This document shows, one piece after another, positions 32,346-43,174 of a DNA stretch of 64,000 bases. Made by a program: the position numbers and the translations under genes. The stretch's first letter is position 1; each line of letters starts with the position of its first letter. The DNA is taken from positions 1,710,839 through 1,774,838 of the forward strand of contig JAHDVF020000864.1 of the NCBI GenBank assembly GCA_022606425.2. The letters run 5' to 3'. Source of the DNA: Lepidostoma basale (lineage: Eukaryota > Arthropoda > Insecta > Trichoptera > Lepidostomatidae). The notes beneath the pieces are model-generated. The model worked only from the letters and a program-made list of their open reading frames with translations. It was not told the origin of the DNA and made no database searches.

Positions 32346-32481
32346 GTAAACTTTACTTGTTAAAATAGTATTAATTTGAAATTTTGCTTAAGTCACGATT
32401 CAAAAGTGCTCGTGTATAAAAAATATATAAAAATAGTTTAAATCTTCATAAAATTAATATAAATAATTATTCAACTAAACA

Positions 32482-32555
32482 TCTCCGAAGGAACCACTTA
32501 CTTTCTCAACATATTTTACGTCGTGTAGTGCAAGCACGTCGAATGAGATGAGGTG
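32482..32555 (-). mobile_element. LINE-B scrap
   Basis: TCTCCGAAGGAACCACTTAC, CAACATATTTTACGTCGTGT, GCAAGCACGTCGA. Order matches the family, with deletions. Confidence 0.4.
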
Positions 32556-33261
32556 TTTTAAAAAATAAAAATTGAAAAAAAAAAACAATTGGTATATTGC
32601 CTTAAATCAAGAACAACAAATTTGTTATTCGTAGAAAAAAAAAGTTGTTTTATGCGCTGCGATAAGTGTTTTTGTTTTGACTGTTTGCTCTCCCGATACT
32701 TACTCTGGCACTAAAACCGCAGGCTTCCAATTTAGGGGCTAAGGCGCTGAAGACAGAAACACAATAAGACCTTCTGAATGTCAGTCAATACATTTTGTGG
32801 CGAGAAGGAAATATATTGCGAAGACAAAGGTCCTCTGTCCATGTACCTAAAATTTGTTCTACATAAATATATAGTATATTGTTTCAATATACAAAGAACG
32901 TATCTGAAATGTAAACCTTTTTCATTTAGAAAACCGAAAAAGGCGAAAGCTCGGTGAAGGACGTTTCAAATTAATATTAAAAAGAGTTAATTAACTTTTT
33001 GAGGCATATTTTTGAACAAGATTATGAAGCCTTTATTTTAACATGTTACTATTTTTGATAAAATCTTGATTATATTCAGCCGTAAAAATAATATTTTAAA
33101 ATTATAATTCAGTTAACCCTTCGTTGTATGATTTTTTTTAAATATAAAAATAGTATTTTAAGTGCAAGTGCGGACAAGTGAACCACCTAAAATAACATTA
33201 TGTGTTAAATTATGTTTATTTCGTATTTTATTTTATATAATTTGTGGCAATAACATTGGTG
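32556..33261. other. spacer of mixed composition
   Basis: The part 32690-32840 is less AT-rich (GCTCTCCCGATACTTACTCT, GGCTAAGGCGCTGAAGACAG) with no open frame or repeat match. It may be an eroded element or a non-coding exon. Confidence 0.35.
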
Positions 33262-33415
33262 GCGATGAGGTTAGCAACATATCACACCGTGTCTCTCGCG
33301 GGGGCGAAAAGAGAAGGATGGATTGCCGCATCGATTAAAGTGTGGCAGTCCATTCTTTCTGCCTACTTTTTCGGGGAGACGGCGAGATGGTTAGTTAGTT
33401 AGTTAGTTAGTATTT
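33262..33415 (+). mobile_element. composite of two LINE-B-type 3' ends
   Basis: First a GATGAGGTTAGCAACATATC ... GGGGGCGAAAAGAGAAGGAT ... TTGCCGCATCGATTAAA segment, then directly the normal end AGTGTGGCAGTCCATTCTTT, CTGCCTACTTTTTCGGGGAG and GGTTAGTTAGTTAGTTAG. The same composite, inverted, lies at 42118-42275. Confidence 0.65.
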
Positions 33416-33965
33416 TAAGTTATCTACTCAAAATTGTATATGCGAAATACATATAAAAAAAATCATTTTTTTTATTTGTCGGTAAAAATGTGTGTTTGTA
33501 GCAAATTTAGGTACTAGAAAGCAAAATTTGATAATATTTCATAACACCCAATAAATGACGTAACATGATATAATTACTCATCCGGATATTTATTTGATAA
33601 TAATGTTTTTTAACTCAAAACGTGCGTTTCATTCTCAAAATTGGTCAATCATCAACCAATTTTTTTTTTTAAACTAGCGATGGCTAGTAAGTTAATAGGA
33701 TAGATGGGAATATAGAGTGTACTGTATAACAATAATATTTTTGAAATTAAAACATTTTGTACAAATATTAGTAGATTCTTCAGTTCACTAAAGGTTAACA
33801 AATCTTAAATTATGTACGTACTCGTAGTGGAATGTTAAAGTACTCAAATTAAATTTTATTTAAAAGTAATTAAATAATAATATGATAAATTAATATATCA
33901 TCATCACCGTACTAGGTACCTGATCTGTGTAATATTAGAATATGATAATAACAAAATAAATTATT
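33416..33965. other. AT-rich spacer
   Basis: Nothing recognised. Confidence 0.5.
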
Positions 33966-34222
33966 AACCATCATGCCGTTTTAGAGAAGGGGTGGGCAGT
34001 AAGAATGTACCGCCACACTGTTCTTTCCTGACCAACTTATCTCGATTCTTCAACGTTAATACTTCAAGTCATGTACGTACGTCGATTCATCCGACTACTC
34101 AAGTGGCCGACATTAAATGTTTAAATGATTTGATGGTGCCACGTTTTACTCGCTCTTCATCGATTTCTAGTTTCGTTTATGTCGTTTACGTATACTTTCT
34201 TCGCAATTCTTTCTTCATTTAT
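33966..34222 (-). mobile_element. LINE-B 3' fragment
   Basis: Minus strand covers ERIAKKVYVNDINETRN-like text, RVKRGTIKSFKHLMSATR and the GQERTVWRYILTAHPF end. Stops and shifts are present. AACCATCATGCCGTTTTAGA at the left is the 3' end; no CTAA tail is left. Confidence 0.6.
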
Positions 34223-34454
34223 TACCCTTACGAAGCTCGATAAAACAAAATTAAGTGTTGAAAAAACAAAGTATTATATAATAGTATTTTAAATTATTAT
34301 TAAATATAACAAAACTCATAAAAACAAATGTTTCCATAAATTTCCGTAAACGTTTCCATAAACTTTGGCAGTATTATTTACGAACTTCTGTAGTGCTAAA
34401 TTTTATAATTTATCTTAGTTTATCACCCCTGATCTGTATGTATATAAAGGACTA

Positions 34455-34560
34455 AGTTTACAATAGTGTTACCAGTCTGTCGATGCCAGCGAGCCTGGCG
34501 AAACCGGTCGCTGTCTAAATAAAGACAAAAGTGGAAGTAGTTAAAAAACATCGTTTTATT
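34455..34560 (+). repeat. R-family repeat with hammerhead-like module
   Basis: At 34470-34512: stem I CAGU with GCUG, core CUGUCGA, one U, stem II GCCAG-CGAGC-CUGGC (five perfect pairs), GAAAC-CG-GU-C. Only A6 of the core differs (U). Downstream AAATAAAGACAAAAGTGGAA and GTAGTTAAAAAACATCG match the arm at 4381-4420. Confidence 0.55.
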
Positions 34561-34610
34561 TAATTATTATTATCTTAGTTTGTTTAGTTAAGTTTGGTTA
34601 TTATACTATC

Positions 34611-34648
34611 CTGATGAAGCTAGGATCTAAGAGAAACTAGTTGTCATT
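34611..34648 (+). ncRNA. hammerhead-like module (unassigned)
   Basis: CUGAUGA is intact, followed by AGCUAGGAUCUAAGA and GAAACUAGUUGUC. Stem II is weak, and a four-base-pair stem III (AACUAGUU) is possible. Confidence 0.3.
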
Positions 34649-35284
34649 AATTATAATAACCATACCGTGGTTAAATACGGAATGATTATTTATTTTATAT
34701 CTATTAGAATATAATTTATCATTATGAAAATTAAATGAGAATGATTGCTTGTGAACTTACTTAACTGACGCAGACATTAAGGTGAAACAGTCCAACTCAG
34801 ACGCTATTGAAATAGATGATATACTTTGAATTTGCCTCTATAAACATAAATATTCAACAATGACGCAATTGTGCCATTTCAAATATTTCATTGTTCTCAT
34901 AATAATATCAAAATTTCACCTCGAGGCATTTAGGAATACGTTTCGATGGAAAAGTAATATGAATTATTTCCAGCACGAAACTCCGAAATAACCACGTTTT
35001 TATTTTTTTTGAAAGAATATACGGGATTCTCCGATGCTTAAGATGCTGCAATTTAGTTTCCTTTACTGGTTTTGGGGCTTTTATTTTGAGAGAAATTGCA
35101 ATAGAAAAAAATCTTATAGTATCAATTTCACATCGTTTTGAAGATTCAGTGTAACGAGTGAACAGTACTAATAGAATTTCGATGAAACATACATGGTAAT
35201 TGATAGTTGTTTTTATTTTGTAAAACTCCATTATAAATTATATAATGAAAACGCGATTTTTTTGTCGGTTCACAGTGATTTTTA
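34649..35284. other. spacer; minus frame of 107 codons not recognised
   Basis: The minus frame 35231-34908 (ending KRIPKCLEVKF) has no known domain. Its sequence is less AT-rich at 34915-35110 and matches no other repeat in the window. Host sequence or an old element are both possible. Confidence 0.35.
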
Positions 35285-35465
35285 TTTAATTGAAAGTTAA
35301 GGCGTAAACATAATGGAATTCCATTGTAAAAACTTTGGAATTTGTAAAAAATAACATTGTATATTTTCCACATTAATTTATATAATATATTTATACAATA
35401 ACAATAAAAATATTAAAACACGACAATGTTTTGAAGATGACCTCCATCTTCAGGTGTAAACCTAA
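35285..35465 (-). repeat. P-family repeat with hammerhead-like module
   Basis: Body: GTAAACATAATGGAATTCCA, TTGTAAAAACTTTGGAATT. Module on the minus strand at 35418-35460: ACAC, CUGAAGA, U, hairpin GGAGGUCAUCUUC, AAAACAUUGUC, GUGU. The core box is perfect and stem I ACAC/GUGU pairs. G12 is A. Confidence 0.5.
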
Positions 35466-35589
35466 GTTAGACACATTTTAAATAGATAAAATATTGTTAT
35501 ATAATATAATATTATATAATATAATCACAAAAAAATATATGAGGACTAATGACAGCGAGGAATAATTGATTTTTAATAGTCATCATATA

Positions 35590-35925
35590 TCTCTTCTTCT
35601 TTTTGTCCTGTCACACCTCTGTGGTGCATAGGGCCTCAAGGAACCTTTTCCACCGACTCTATCGCATGCCTGATGCCTAACATCATCTTATATGAGGTCT
35701 GCTGCTTTAACCTCATCCTGCAGGGCTCTTATTCAGGTGGCTCAAGGTCTGCCTCGCTTCCTCTATCCCCCTATAGGGGACCTGCCTAGTGCGCCCTGAG
35801 CGATGCAAGCTGGGTTCCGTCTCAGAGTGTGACCGATCCACTGCCATTTGCATCTAGCGACTTGTTCTCTAATTGTCTTTTTGCCTGCCATGGTCCAGAA
35901 AACGGTATTTGATACTGTTTGGGGG
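35590..35925 (-). mobile_element. LINE-D RT C-terminal fragment
   Basis: Minus strand: GKKTIREQVARCKWQWIGHT, LRRNPACIAQGALGRSPIGG, a stop, then RKRGRP, RALQDEVKAADLI, DDVRHQACDRVGGKGSLRPY and APQRCDRTKRRR. WxWxGHTLRR...A..GRP.....D is the post-RT tail of a further non-LTR family. Two stops and one shift make it a dead copy. Confidence 0.65.
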
Positions 35926-36057
35926 CAATAGATCTTGAATATTGAGGGAAGGTACCTATTTATAAACACCTGGAGTAGTAATAGTCATAATATATAATTA
36001 CAAGTAAATACATAAAACATACATTTGAAATAACCAGAAAAAAAGGAAATAAATTTA

Positions 36058-36275
36058 ACCAGAAAGAAAGGAAAAAGACCGAGGAAAACGTGGCACGATC
36101 AAATAAATCAAATATTGAATGTCGGCCATGTGAGGAGTCAGAAAAATCAACGCGCGTGTATGACACGATGTATGAATGTTGAGGAAGTGAGAGAAATATG
36201 TCAGGAAAGAAAATTGTGGCAGTCCATTAATTCTGCCTACCCCTTCGGGGAGATGGCGTGATGGTTTGTTTGTTT
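36058..36275 (+). mobile_element. LINE-B 3' fragment, (TTTG)n tail
   Basis: RPRKTWHDQINQILNVGHVR, SQKNQRACMTRCMNVEEVRE, ICQERKLWQSINSAYPFGEM and A-stop can be read with one frame throughout. Ends TACCCCTTCGGGGAGATGGC and GGTTTGTTTG. A second bare tail (GATGGTTAGTAAGTTAGTTA) follows at 36332-36360. Confidence 0.75.
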
Positions 36276-36360
36276 TTTTCAAAAAACGTTTCTCGCAATC
36301 ATATTATTTTTTGTTATTGAGAGACCGCGTGATGGTTAGTAAGTTAGTTAGTTAGTTACA

Positions 36361-37014
36361 TTTGAAAATAGCTGGATGAAATTATAATTGGGAATCGGAG
36401 CTTGGCAGACTGAGTCATAATATTTCATCAATTGTATATCTTTTTTAGGCTATATTTAATACGTTGTAAATTTTTGGTACGAAATTTAATATGTAAAAGA
36501 AATAAAGATTTCTAAATTATATAAATTGCGTTATTTTTACTTTAAGAATAAATGCAAACGTTTATACAGGCATATTTAAAAAAAACTATTCTTTTTATAA
36601 AATGAATGGATATTTTAATTGCTGGAGACGGATCATTAATAAAGATGCTTTGTGAATGTATCTTTGGTAGCATGTAATTTATTTGGCATTCTGATTTTCG
36701 CCTCCCACACATTCGTACATCATCATGCCCCGCCCTTATTGGCTTGCGGCTTTGTATGTTTTCTAACGGCACAATAATGGGAGAATTTATCACTTCACTA
36801 GAAGATCAATTCCGAAGTGTCGGTACTTCTTGGGGATTCGTACGAGTAACAAATAGACGTTATTTAAATTACAAAAAGAAAGAAAATTATTTTTCACTTT
36901 TTTTTGCACATGTGAACGATATTTTGAAATTATAGAAACTTTAAGGAATAAAATATATTTGAAGAACGTATTTATGCCTAAATTCGTTCATTTCTATGGA
37001 ATAAAACTGATCAC
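36361..37014. other. spacer
   Basis: 36690-36860 is less AT-rich and has overlapping open frames on both strands (plus 63 codons, minus 83 codons) with no known domain. Confidence 0.35.
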
Positions 37015-37260
37015 ATATTAATAAATAAACTATTATTTTTTAATTATTTGTAAAAACCGTTTCATATTAGATTTATTATATTTTATGGGAGTGACATATT
37101 TCGCTTTATTAGAGCATTACCAAATGAAGTTTGTTTGTCCAGATAAAAATAAATAGATCGTATTCATTACAACATTAAAAAAAACTATAAAACGAACTTT
37201 TTCACCAATATTGTATAATTTATATTGAGTTTGATATCGTCCTTCAAGAAATAACATAAT
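37015..37260. repeat. T-family remnants
   Basis: 37015-37140 has TTATGGGAGTGACATATTTC and GCTTTATTAGAGCATTACCA (minus-strand core). 37190-37255 has an outer end, GAGTTTGATATCGTCCTTCA. Confidence 0.45.
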
Positions 37261-37330
37261 TAGCTCCAGCGGAAGCGAAGCCGGTTGGTTAGTTCAAATA
37301 AATAACGTGAAGCAAAAACCACAAAATAAA
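37261..37330 (+). repeat. Q-family repeat with partial hammerhead-like module
   Basis: GCUCCAGCGGAAGC hairpin, GAAGCCGGUUGGUU, then AACGTGAAGCAAAAACCACA. The upstream core box is missing; a T-family end directly abuts it. Confidence 0.4.
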
Positions 37331-37459
37331 ACCGTTTTTAAATTATTTTACATAAATACCTGCTTAATCTTCATATATTTTTAAAATTGTTACTGATCCA
37401 AACTATAAACGAATATTTAATTTTCAAAGATTAATACGCACAAATTAATTTGTGTCGTA

Positions 37460-37560
37460 GCATTTTTTATAAACATTTAAAAAAACACTGTATCTTTACA
37501 ATACTTCATTAAACCATTCAAAAATACGTTTCGAGTGGTTCTCATCCTTCATAAGAGTAT
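37460..37560 (-). repeat. P-type repeat with hammerhead-like module
   Basis: Minus strand at 37518-37555: CUUAUGA, A, GGAUGAG-AAC-CACUC, GAAAC-GU-A. Spacing fits the module, with cut base A. The CACTGTATCTTTACAATAC body resembles P. Confidence 0.4.
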
Positions 37561-37819
37561 AAGTTTATACAATAAATGAAGACAAAATTTATACAGTGAA
37601 GAAATAAAAGGATAATCCGAGATAATTTTGTGGGGAATGTAATCAATATTTTAAAAATATAAATAAAATCAAACTTAAATATTTTGTTTTATTACTTAAT
37701 TTCGTTTTTCAAATTGAGAACTGATTTATCATATTTTTTGCTGTAGCCGGATCATAGTTAGGTTAAAAGTTCACTTAAATTTTCAAGATACAAGCACTTA
37801 AATTCCATTTTTTTATGTT
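37561..37819. other. AT-rich spacer
   Basis: Nothing recognised. Confidence 0.5.
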
Positions 37820-38000
37820 AATGATGTAAAACTCCATAATAAATAATTGATACGAATAAAAATGAATAATTTTTATGTATTTCTGTCGAATATGGGTAAA
37901 ATAAATTTTGCAATACCTTGAAATGGCGAAATTGTCATTCCCATAAACTATAATAAACCTTATCGAAAACAGACGTTTTCATTCGTATTATAATAATACT
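37820..38000. repeat. T-family element, diverged
   Basis: Outer ends GATGTAAAACTCCATAAT and AAAACAGACGTTTTCATTCG. The central module has decayed. Confidence 0.5.
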
Positions 38001-38751
38001 ATAATTCCACTTTTGTATTTAATAAATAAAACTTGTTTGATCTCAGATTATGATACTTAAAAGACAAAACTTATCCGTTAAATATTTTGCGCTATTTACT
38101 CACCTTTAAATACGAATTTAAGTTACATGAGATGTAACGAAAAGTTACCAATAATGAAAAAATCGAAGATTTTCTTAAGATAAAATTTAATTATTGCATA
38201 TTGATCTACTGATGATAGTAAAAACACAATTATTGGTTTATTTTGAAATTTTAAATCGGAATTAAATAAAAAGACAACAGAAAAAATAAATAAAAAATCG
38301 CGATAACAAAATGTTCCTTCAAAGTTATTAATATAATCCACACACAAAGTGATGGAGATTATTGAAGAAATAAAATATATTATTAAAAATTGTGTGCTCT
38401 CGTTTCATAATAAGTTAATAAAGTTACTTCAGTGTTTCATATGTAACTGATAGGAATTTACGAGATGAAGTTTGGGTTTACTTACGTATACATATATATT
38501 TATGAATGAAAAAATATGTATGTAGCCACTATAACTTATTACATGTTATCAAGATTGTGATGTTCATGCTATTTTTCCGCAGTACATATGTACGAAATCT
38601 GCTCTCGAAGCATTCTTCATAAATAATTTATTTCCTGACTAAGCGCAAATGTATAAACGATGCTAGCTTAAATATTTTTTTATTAAAAAAATATAAATAC
38701 ACAGTGTGTGCAAATATGTAAACTTACATATTTTTAAAAATGTAAACTAAC
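38001..38751. other. AT-rich spacer
   Basis: No gene recognised; the short minus frame at 38123-38347 is AT-rich and without a domain. Confidence 0.5.
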
Positions 38752-39042
38752 GTACCAATACGCCATTTTTCCGGAGGGGTAGGCAGAGAAGATGGACCAC
38801 CATACCGCTCTGTTCTGACAGACCTCTCTAGATTCACCTACATTCATACATCGTAACATACACTCTCGTCGATTTTTCCGACTTCGAAAGTGGCCGCCTA
38901 TTTGATTAATATGATCATACCATAGTTTTCTTGGTCTTCCACGGCTTCTTTTTCTACTCACCGGGCTCGTATACAACATTGTAACCATTCTTCCCCCGTG
39001 CATTCGTTCAAAATATTCAAACCATCTAAGGGATCCTTTTTT
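38752..39042 (-). mobile_element. LINE-B 3' fragment, subfamily 2
   Basis: Open minus frame (39105-38734): KGSLRWFEYFERMHGGRMVT, MLYTSPVSRKRSRGRPRKLW, YDHINQIGGHFRSRKNRREC, MLRCMNVGESREVCQNRAVW, WSIFSAYPSGKMA. The YTSPVSRKRSRGR wording replaces YVNDVNGTRNRGR of the main subfamily; the copies at 39560 and 58560 share it. The stop expected after KMA is lost. No CTAA tail. Confidence 0.75.
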
Positions 39043-39559
39043 AAATAAAAAATAATTATTATTATTTAAGTATTGTATTCGTGTTATGATCAATCTATAA
39101 ATCAAATTAATGATTAGTTTAATGAATTTTACGAATCATTATTCACTTCTTAGATTAAAGCATTGTCAAGAATTTTTAAATTAAAAGTTTTGCTTAATCA
39201 ATTTAGAAACGTCAAAAAAATTCATAAATACTTATCTTAACGTCACCAACAGCCAGTTTCATACAAATTAAAAAAAAAATCTTTCCAGATGACCAACCAA
39301 ATTCTTAAAAAAAAACTCTCCCAATAAATAGAAACTCCCACTTTTCTTGCTCATTATTCAGCGCAAATAGAAGCAATCAATATCCATATCTAGTTAGATA
39401 TTGTTGAAAACATTAATAGCGTTGATAATAAAAAATTGTGAGTGTAAACACGAAATTACTGAGATTTATGTATGGGAAATTTTTAATGATTGAATACCGA
39501 ACGACAAAATAAGGCAGGAATGTAAGGCAGATAATTGTATCGTTAGTTAAATTAAAAAA
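39043..39559. other. AT-rich spacer
   Basis: Nothing recognised. Confidence 0.5.
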
Positions 39560-39797
39560 TGGTTCATTTTGATGGATAAGATGAGAAAATATTGTTTAAA
39601 AAGTTGTATGCAAGCAGCGTGTATGGGAAAATAAGCTGAGAACGACCGAGGAAAAAATGACATGATCAAATTAATCAATTACTAAAATGTGGGCACATTC
39701 GAAGTCCGGAAAATCGAAGAGTGCATGTTACGGTGTATGAATATAGAGAAAGTTCAAGAAGTATATCAAGATAAAACAGTGTGTATCCATTTTAAAA
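39560..39797 (+). mobile_element. LINE-B 3' fragment, subfamily 2
   Basis: KLYASSVYGK, RLRTTEEKMT (shifted), then RKIEECMLRCMNIEKVQEVY and QDKTV. Several shifts; hairpin and tail lost. Confidence 0.6.
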
Positions 39798-39837
39798 GAT
39801 ATTATTTTAATTTCAAACTCTCATTTTTTAATTTGTT

Positions 39838-39910
39838 TTTTGAATGTATACAAATACTTGTAGACAAATACGGGATTTTACCCATTGCGGGTTAATCATT
39901 TTTATAGATT
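39838..39910. repeat. outer arm associated with the foldback family
   Basis: TACTTGTAGACAAATACGGG, ATTTTACCCATTGCGGGTTA. The same text (TGGATTTTCACCTGTGGGTG) adjoins this family at 50655, 56217 and inside the 60.5-kb array. Confidence 0.5.
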
Positions 39911-40480
39911 AATTGTATCTCAATAGAGACGAAGATATAAATTGATATTTTTTTTTTGGAAACAGAATATGGTAGTCGAGGCGTTTACAGGACTTATGAC
40001 CTGTCATTGGTTGGGTTAAGCGATCGCTTTATATAAACAACATTCCCCATTCCGCTCTTTTTACGACCACCACGTCTGACAAATTTTTAAAAGATAAAAA
40101 TTGGAGATTGGATCTCCAGGCGTTGTCTAGCAATGTATGATAGTTGCGAAGCCTTTCACATTGCATTAATAAAGATTTTCTGCTTAATGTTTACATATAT
40201 TCTTAATAGATGGCGCTAGTGTAGATTGACCTAAAATGTGAAGTGTGTCTCAACATAGTAGCATATATACTTTTTATATTTTTTATATTTTATATCTTTC
40301 AAAATTTTGTCAGACGTGGTGGTCGTAAGAAGGGCGGAATGGGGAATGTTGTTAACATAAAGCGATCGCTTAACCCAACCAATGACAGGTTATAAGTCTT
40401 GCAAACGCCTCGACTACCATATTCCGTTTCCAAAATAAAAAAATACAATTAACATCTTCGTCTCTATTGAGATTCAATTA
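39911..40480. mobile_element. foldback DNA element with ~185-bp inverted repeats
   Basis: Left arm: AATTGTATCTCAATAGAGAC, GGAAACAGAATATGGTAGTC, TGACCTGTCATTGGTTGGGT. The right arm is the reverse complement of nearly the whole left arm (about nine in ten positions by eye). The ~200-bp centre has GATTGGATCTCCAGGCGTTG and AATAGATGGCGCTAGTG. No ORF. TTAA lies at both outer edges (TTAATTG ... CAATTAA), but whether it is a target duplication is unclear. Related copies: 50160-50652, 55973-56250, 60511-62566. Confidence 0.75.
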
Positions 40481-41334
40481 ATTCTCATTTTTTAGTATGG
40501 CTTGTATGCATATAGCACCGTTACGAACGGATTTATTTTGTTAGAATAAAAGCAATTACAATGTTTATGTTTTTATTTATATCTCGTAGGGAATTTACTT
40601 ATAATAATTAAGAAATAAATGTACATATACTAGTAACATTAAAAATACTGTGCTTGTTTATTCAATTGTGTAACCGGTTGGATAGATTGCAGCCGTCTGT
40701 CGGTATCGTAAATTCGTTGGGTTTTAAAAAATAATATTTAATAATAAGCGCTGGAGCTATTTTCAGCGAACTTCAAAGAGCTTTTAATAGTGCGGAGATA
40801 TTTACCAAAGAATAGAGTTTTCCAAAATTGGTTTTTCTTTTCCATTCAGAACCACTTTGCCCCTTTTATGTTGTCTAGCTTCCCTCGATACTTTTTACAT
40901 TGTTATCGAATTATTGAAACTAACTTTAATACTAAGATTTAACAGGTAAATTTAGAGAATTTCCGTCTCCTTTTACATGAATAAGCAAGTCTCAAAAGAT
41001 TCGGAAGTCTTAAAAAAGCTTAAATTTTCCATTTACAAGACAACTCACTTTGTTTTCATATAAAATTAAATTTTGACAAATAAAAAATCAGGACAATATT
41101 CTTGTACATTGAAAAGTTATTAACACATCAATATTTTGGATAATAATTATTTAAAAGGAACCACTGTTCTCGCTTTATTGGTGATTAATGTGTCTAAACG
41201 ATGCTTAATTTGACTTGAATGAAAATACCTAGTTTTTTAAACAAATTCAAAAGTATGTATTTTATTAAATTATATTGTCAGAAAAATACTGTTTAGTTAT
41301 AACAATTTCAAGTAAACGAAAAAATAAATACTTT
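40481..41334. other. spacer
   Basis: Nothing recognised. 40680-40930 is less AT-rich but without open frames. Confidence 0.45.
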
Positions 41335-41465
41335 TGTATGAAGCATTTCATTTGTGGTGTAGCATTAATTAATATAATATTAATACATTTTAAATTTGTT
41401 TTTACACAACTTTATTTTGGTGCAACCAACCGGTTTCCCTCCGGTCAGAGCTTTTCTAGGTTCTT
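41335..41465 (-). repeat. Q-family repeat with hammerhead-like module
   Basis: Body GAAGCATTTCATTTGTGGTG, TTTTTACACAACTTTATTTT. Minus strand at 41424-41462: AGCUCUGACCGGAGG, GAAAC-CG-GU-U, GGUUG. Stem II CUC...GAG is shortened. Confidence 0.5.
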
Positions 41466-41558
41466 ATTTGTTCCGGATAAAGCTTAAGTGGTGTATTGAC
41501 AAATTAAAAGTGAAAAAAATAAATGCTCAATTATAAAGACTTTCAAATTATTCAAAAT

Positions 41559-41820
41559 TTATTTATTAACCTTATTTTTTAAATAAATGTTCGATGATTT
41601 TTTCCTTCCTATTTTTTTTCCTCCTAATAAGACTCGTAATTCAGCTCTCTGTTGAGTCCACGTTTCTTGAGTGACCTCTATATAAGACCCCCATGTCGCC
41701 AATGGCCGTTTTCTACCCTTTTGGACCATTGAGCTTTGAAGAGCAGACATTCTAATGCGGTTATATTCTGCGGCCCATGATATGGCCAAACCATCCCTAT
41801 CTGTCTTCCTTAAAACTTAG
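41559..41820 (-). mobile_element. possible LINE RT tail fragment
   Basis: Minus frame (41789-41559): MAISWAAEYNRIRMSALQSS, KGRKRPLATWGSYIEVTQET and WTQQRAELRVLLGG. GRP..W...I...T..TW.......R....R is the usual shape of LINE tails, and ALQ...RKRPL resembles KALEWTPHGRRSRGRPL-type text. Assignment is tentative. Confidence 0.4.
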
Positions 41821-41844
41821 TCATTATAGAGGCGACCGTAAAAC

Positions 41845-42095
41845 ATATTTTTTCTTCTTCTTCGTTTCCTTACTGTAGGCCTCGTGGCCTGTTTGGAATT
41901 AGCTTCCTGCGAGGTCGACTCCCAGCTATCGATCTATCTCTTTGGTGGTCTGCTCGGGGGTCGTCTAGCTCAGGGTTGGCCGCACAACACAATGAGGGGG
42001 AGTCTAGATAAATTCTCCGCACGTGTGCATACTAGTACCTTTCTCATTTGCCTTCCCCAGCTAACGATATCCTCGGCCTCGCAAATCTCCCTTCT
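41845..42095 (-). mobile_element. LINE-A RT 3' fragment with GAA tail
   Basis: Minus strand: RPPSRPPKR, a TAG, IDSWESTSQEANSKQATRPT and VRKRRRRKN, ending in (GAA)3-4. The order RPPxRPPKRW.D.W.S.SQE matches the fragment at 58857-58997. Confidence 0.6.
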
Positions 42096-42117
42096 CATTT
42101 AATTACTTTAAATAACT

Positions 42118-42275
42118 AACTAACTAACCATCACGCCGTCTCCCCGAAAGGGTAGGCAGAAAGAATGGACTGTCACACTTTAACCGATGCGGCACTCCAT
42201 CCTTCTCTTTTCGCCCTGCGGGAGACGCGGTGTGATGGGTTGCGAACCTCATCGCCACCAATAGGCATCTCCCGA
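42118..42275 (-). mobile_element. composite of two LINE-B-type 3' ends
   Basis: Three CTAA units, CCCCGAAAGGGTAGGCAGAA, GACTGTCACACTTTAA, then CCGATGCGGCACTCCATCCT, TTTTCGCCCTGCGGGAGACG and AACCTCATCGCCACCAATAG. The reverse of 33262-33415. Confidence 0.65.
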
Positions 42276-42957
42276 ATGCCAATACTTTAAATATATTTAA
42301 TAAAATAAGGATTTCAATCGAATTAGTATTTATGCGAACATACAATCTCGAATATGGGAAGAAAATAACAAAGATAATTGGTTTGAGTTTAGGCTCGATC
42401 TCAAATCTCTAGATTCATTCAAAAGTCCAGCTGTTTTGCTCAGAATACCATCCGGATTTAATTTTTGTTTATTCGCATTTGCGTTATATAGAATAAGCTA
42501 TATGTAAAGAAACGAACATGTTATTTATAATATGTAATTATTTATTGTAGTATCTACTTATAAAACAGATACATTTAATGAAGTGCAGAAGAAATGTAGA
42601 ATTAAAAAAAATATTGCGTGGCTGAACACATAACTGTATGGGGGTGCTTAAGGAGAAGCAACTGGAGAGAGCATATCTCCCAAATGCCAGAAAATAAGAT
42701 TCCAAAGATAATCTTACAGAGGGTTCTAGACCACGTTGGCGACCACCGATAATATAATACTATTATACAATAATATAAATGACGACACAGATGCAACGAA
42801 CATCAGGTCATCAGACATATAAGAAGAAAATAACTAGAATAATAAACTTTACGTGAACTTCTTCTTCTGTGTAAATTTAAAGATAACAAGTTCATATACC
42901 GAAGAAGGGTGATGTTCACTAGTGTGTATATTTGTTTGTTTTTGTTGTAGAACTAAA
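42276..42957. other. spacer
   Basis: 42600-42780 is less AT-rich (TATTGCGTGGCTGAACACAT, TAGACCACGTTGGCGACCAC); possibly another worn LINE tail, not assignable. Confidence 0.35.
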
Positions 42958-43092
42958 ATAAACTAACTAACTATTTACGCCGTTTCTCCGAAGGGATAGG
43001 TACATAGAAAGGGTAGACCCCCACACTGCTCTGTCCTGACATACCTATCGAGCTTCCTTTATATTCATACACCGTAACACGCACGCATTTAA
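42958..43092 (-). mobile_element. LINE-B 3'-end fragment
   Basis: AACTAACTAACTATTTACGC, TTTCTCCGAAGGGATAGG, CCACACTGCTCTGTCCTGAC and ATACACCGTAACACGCACGC. Confidence 0.65.
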
Positions 43093-43174
43093 CTTTATTT
43101 TAAATACAATTCATGTGAAATAAATGGTTAAATATTAATACACTTTAAAATTGTTTATAAACCACTCTATTTAA

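Noticed and set aside
34908..35231. 107-codon minus frame as a gene
   Set aside because: Residue mix is that of AT-rich random DNA and no start context, splice signals or domain support it.
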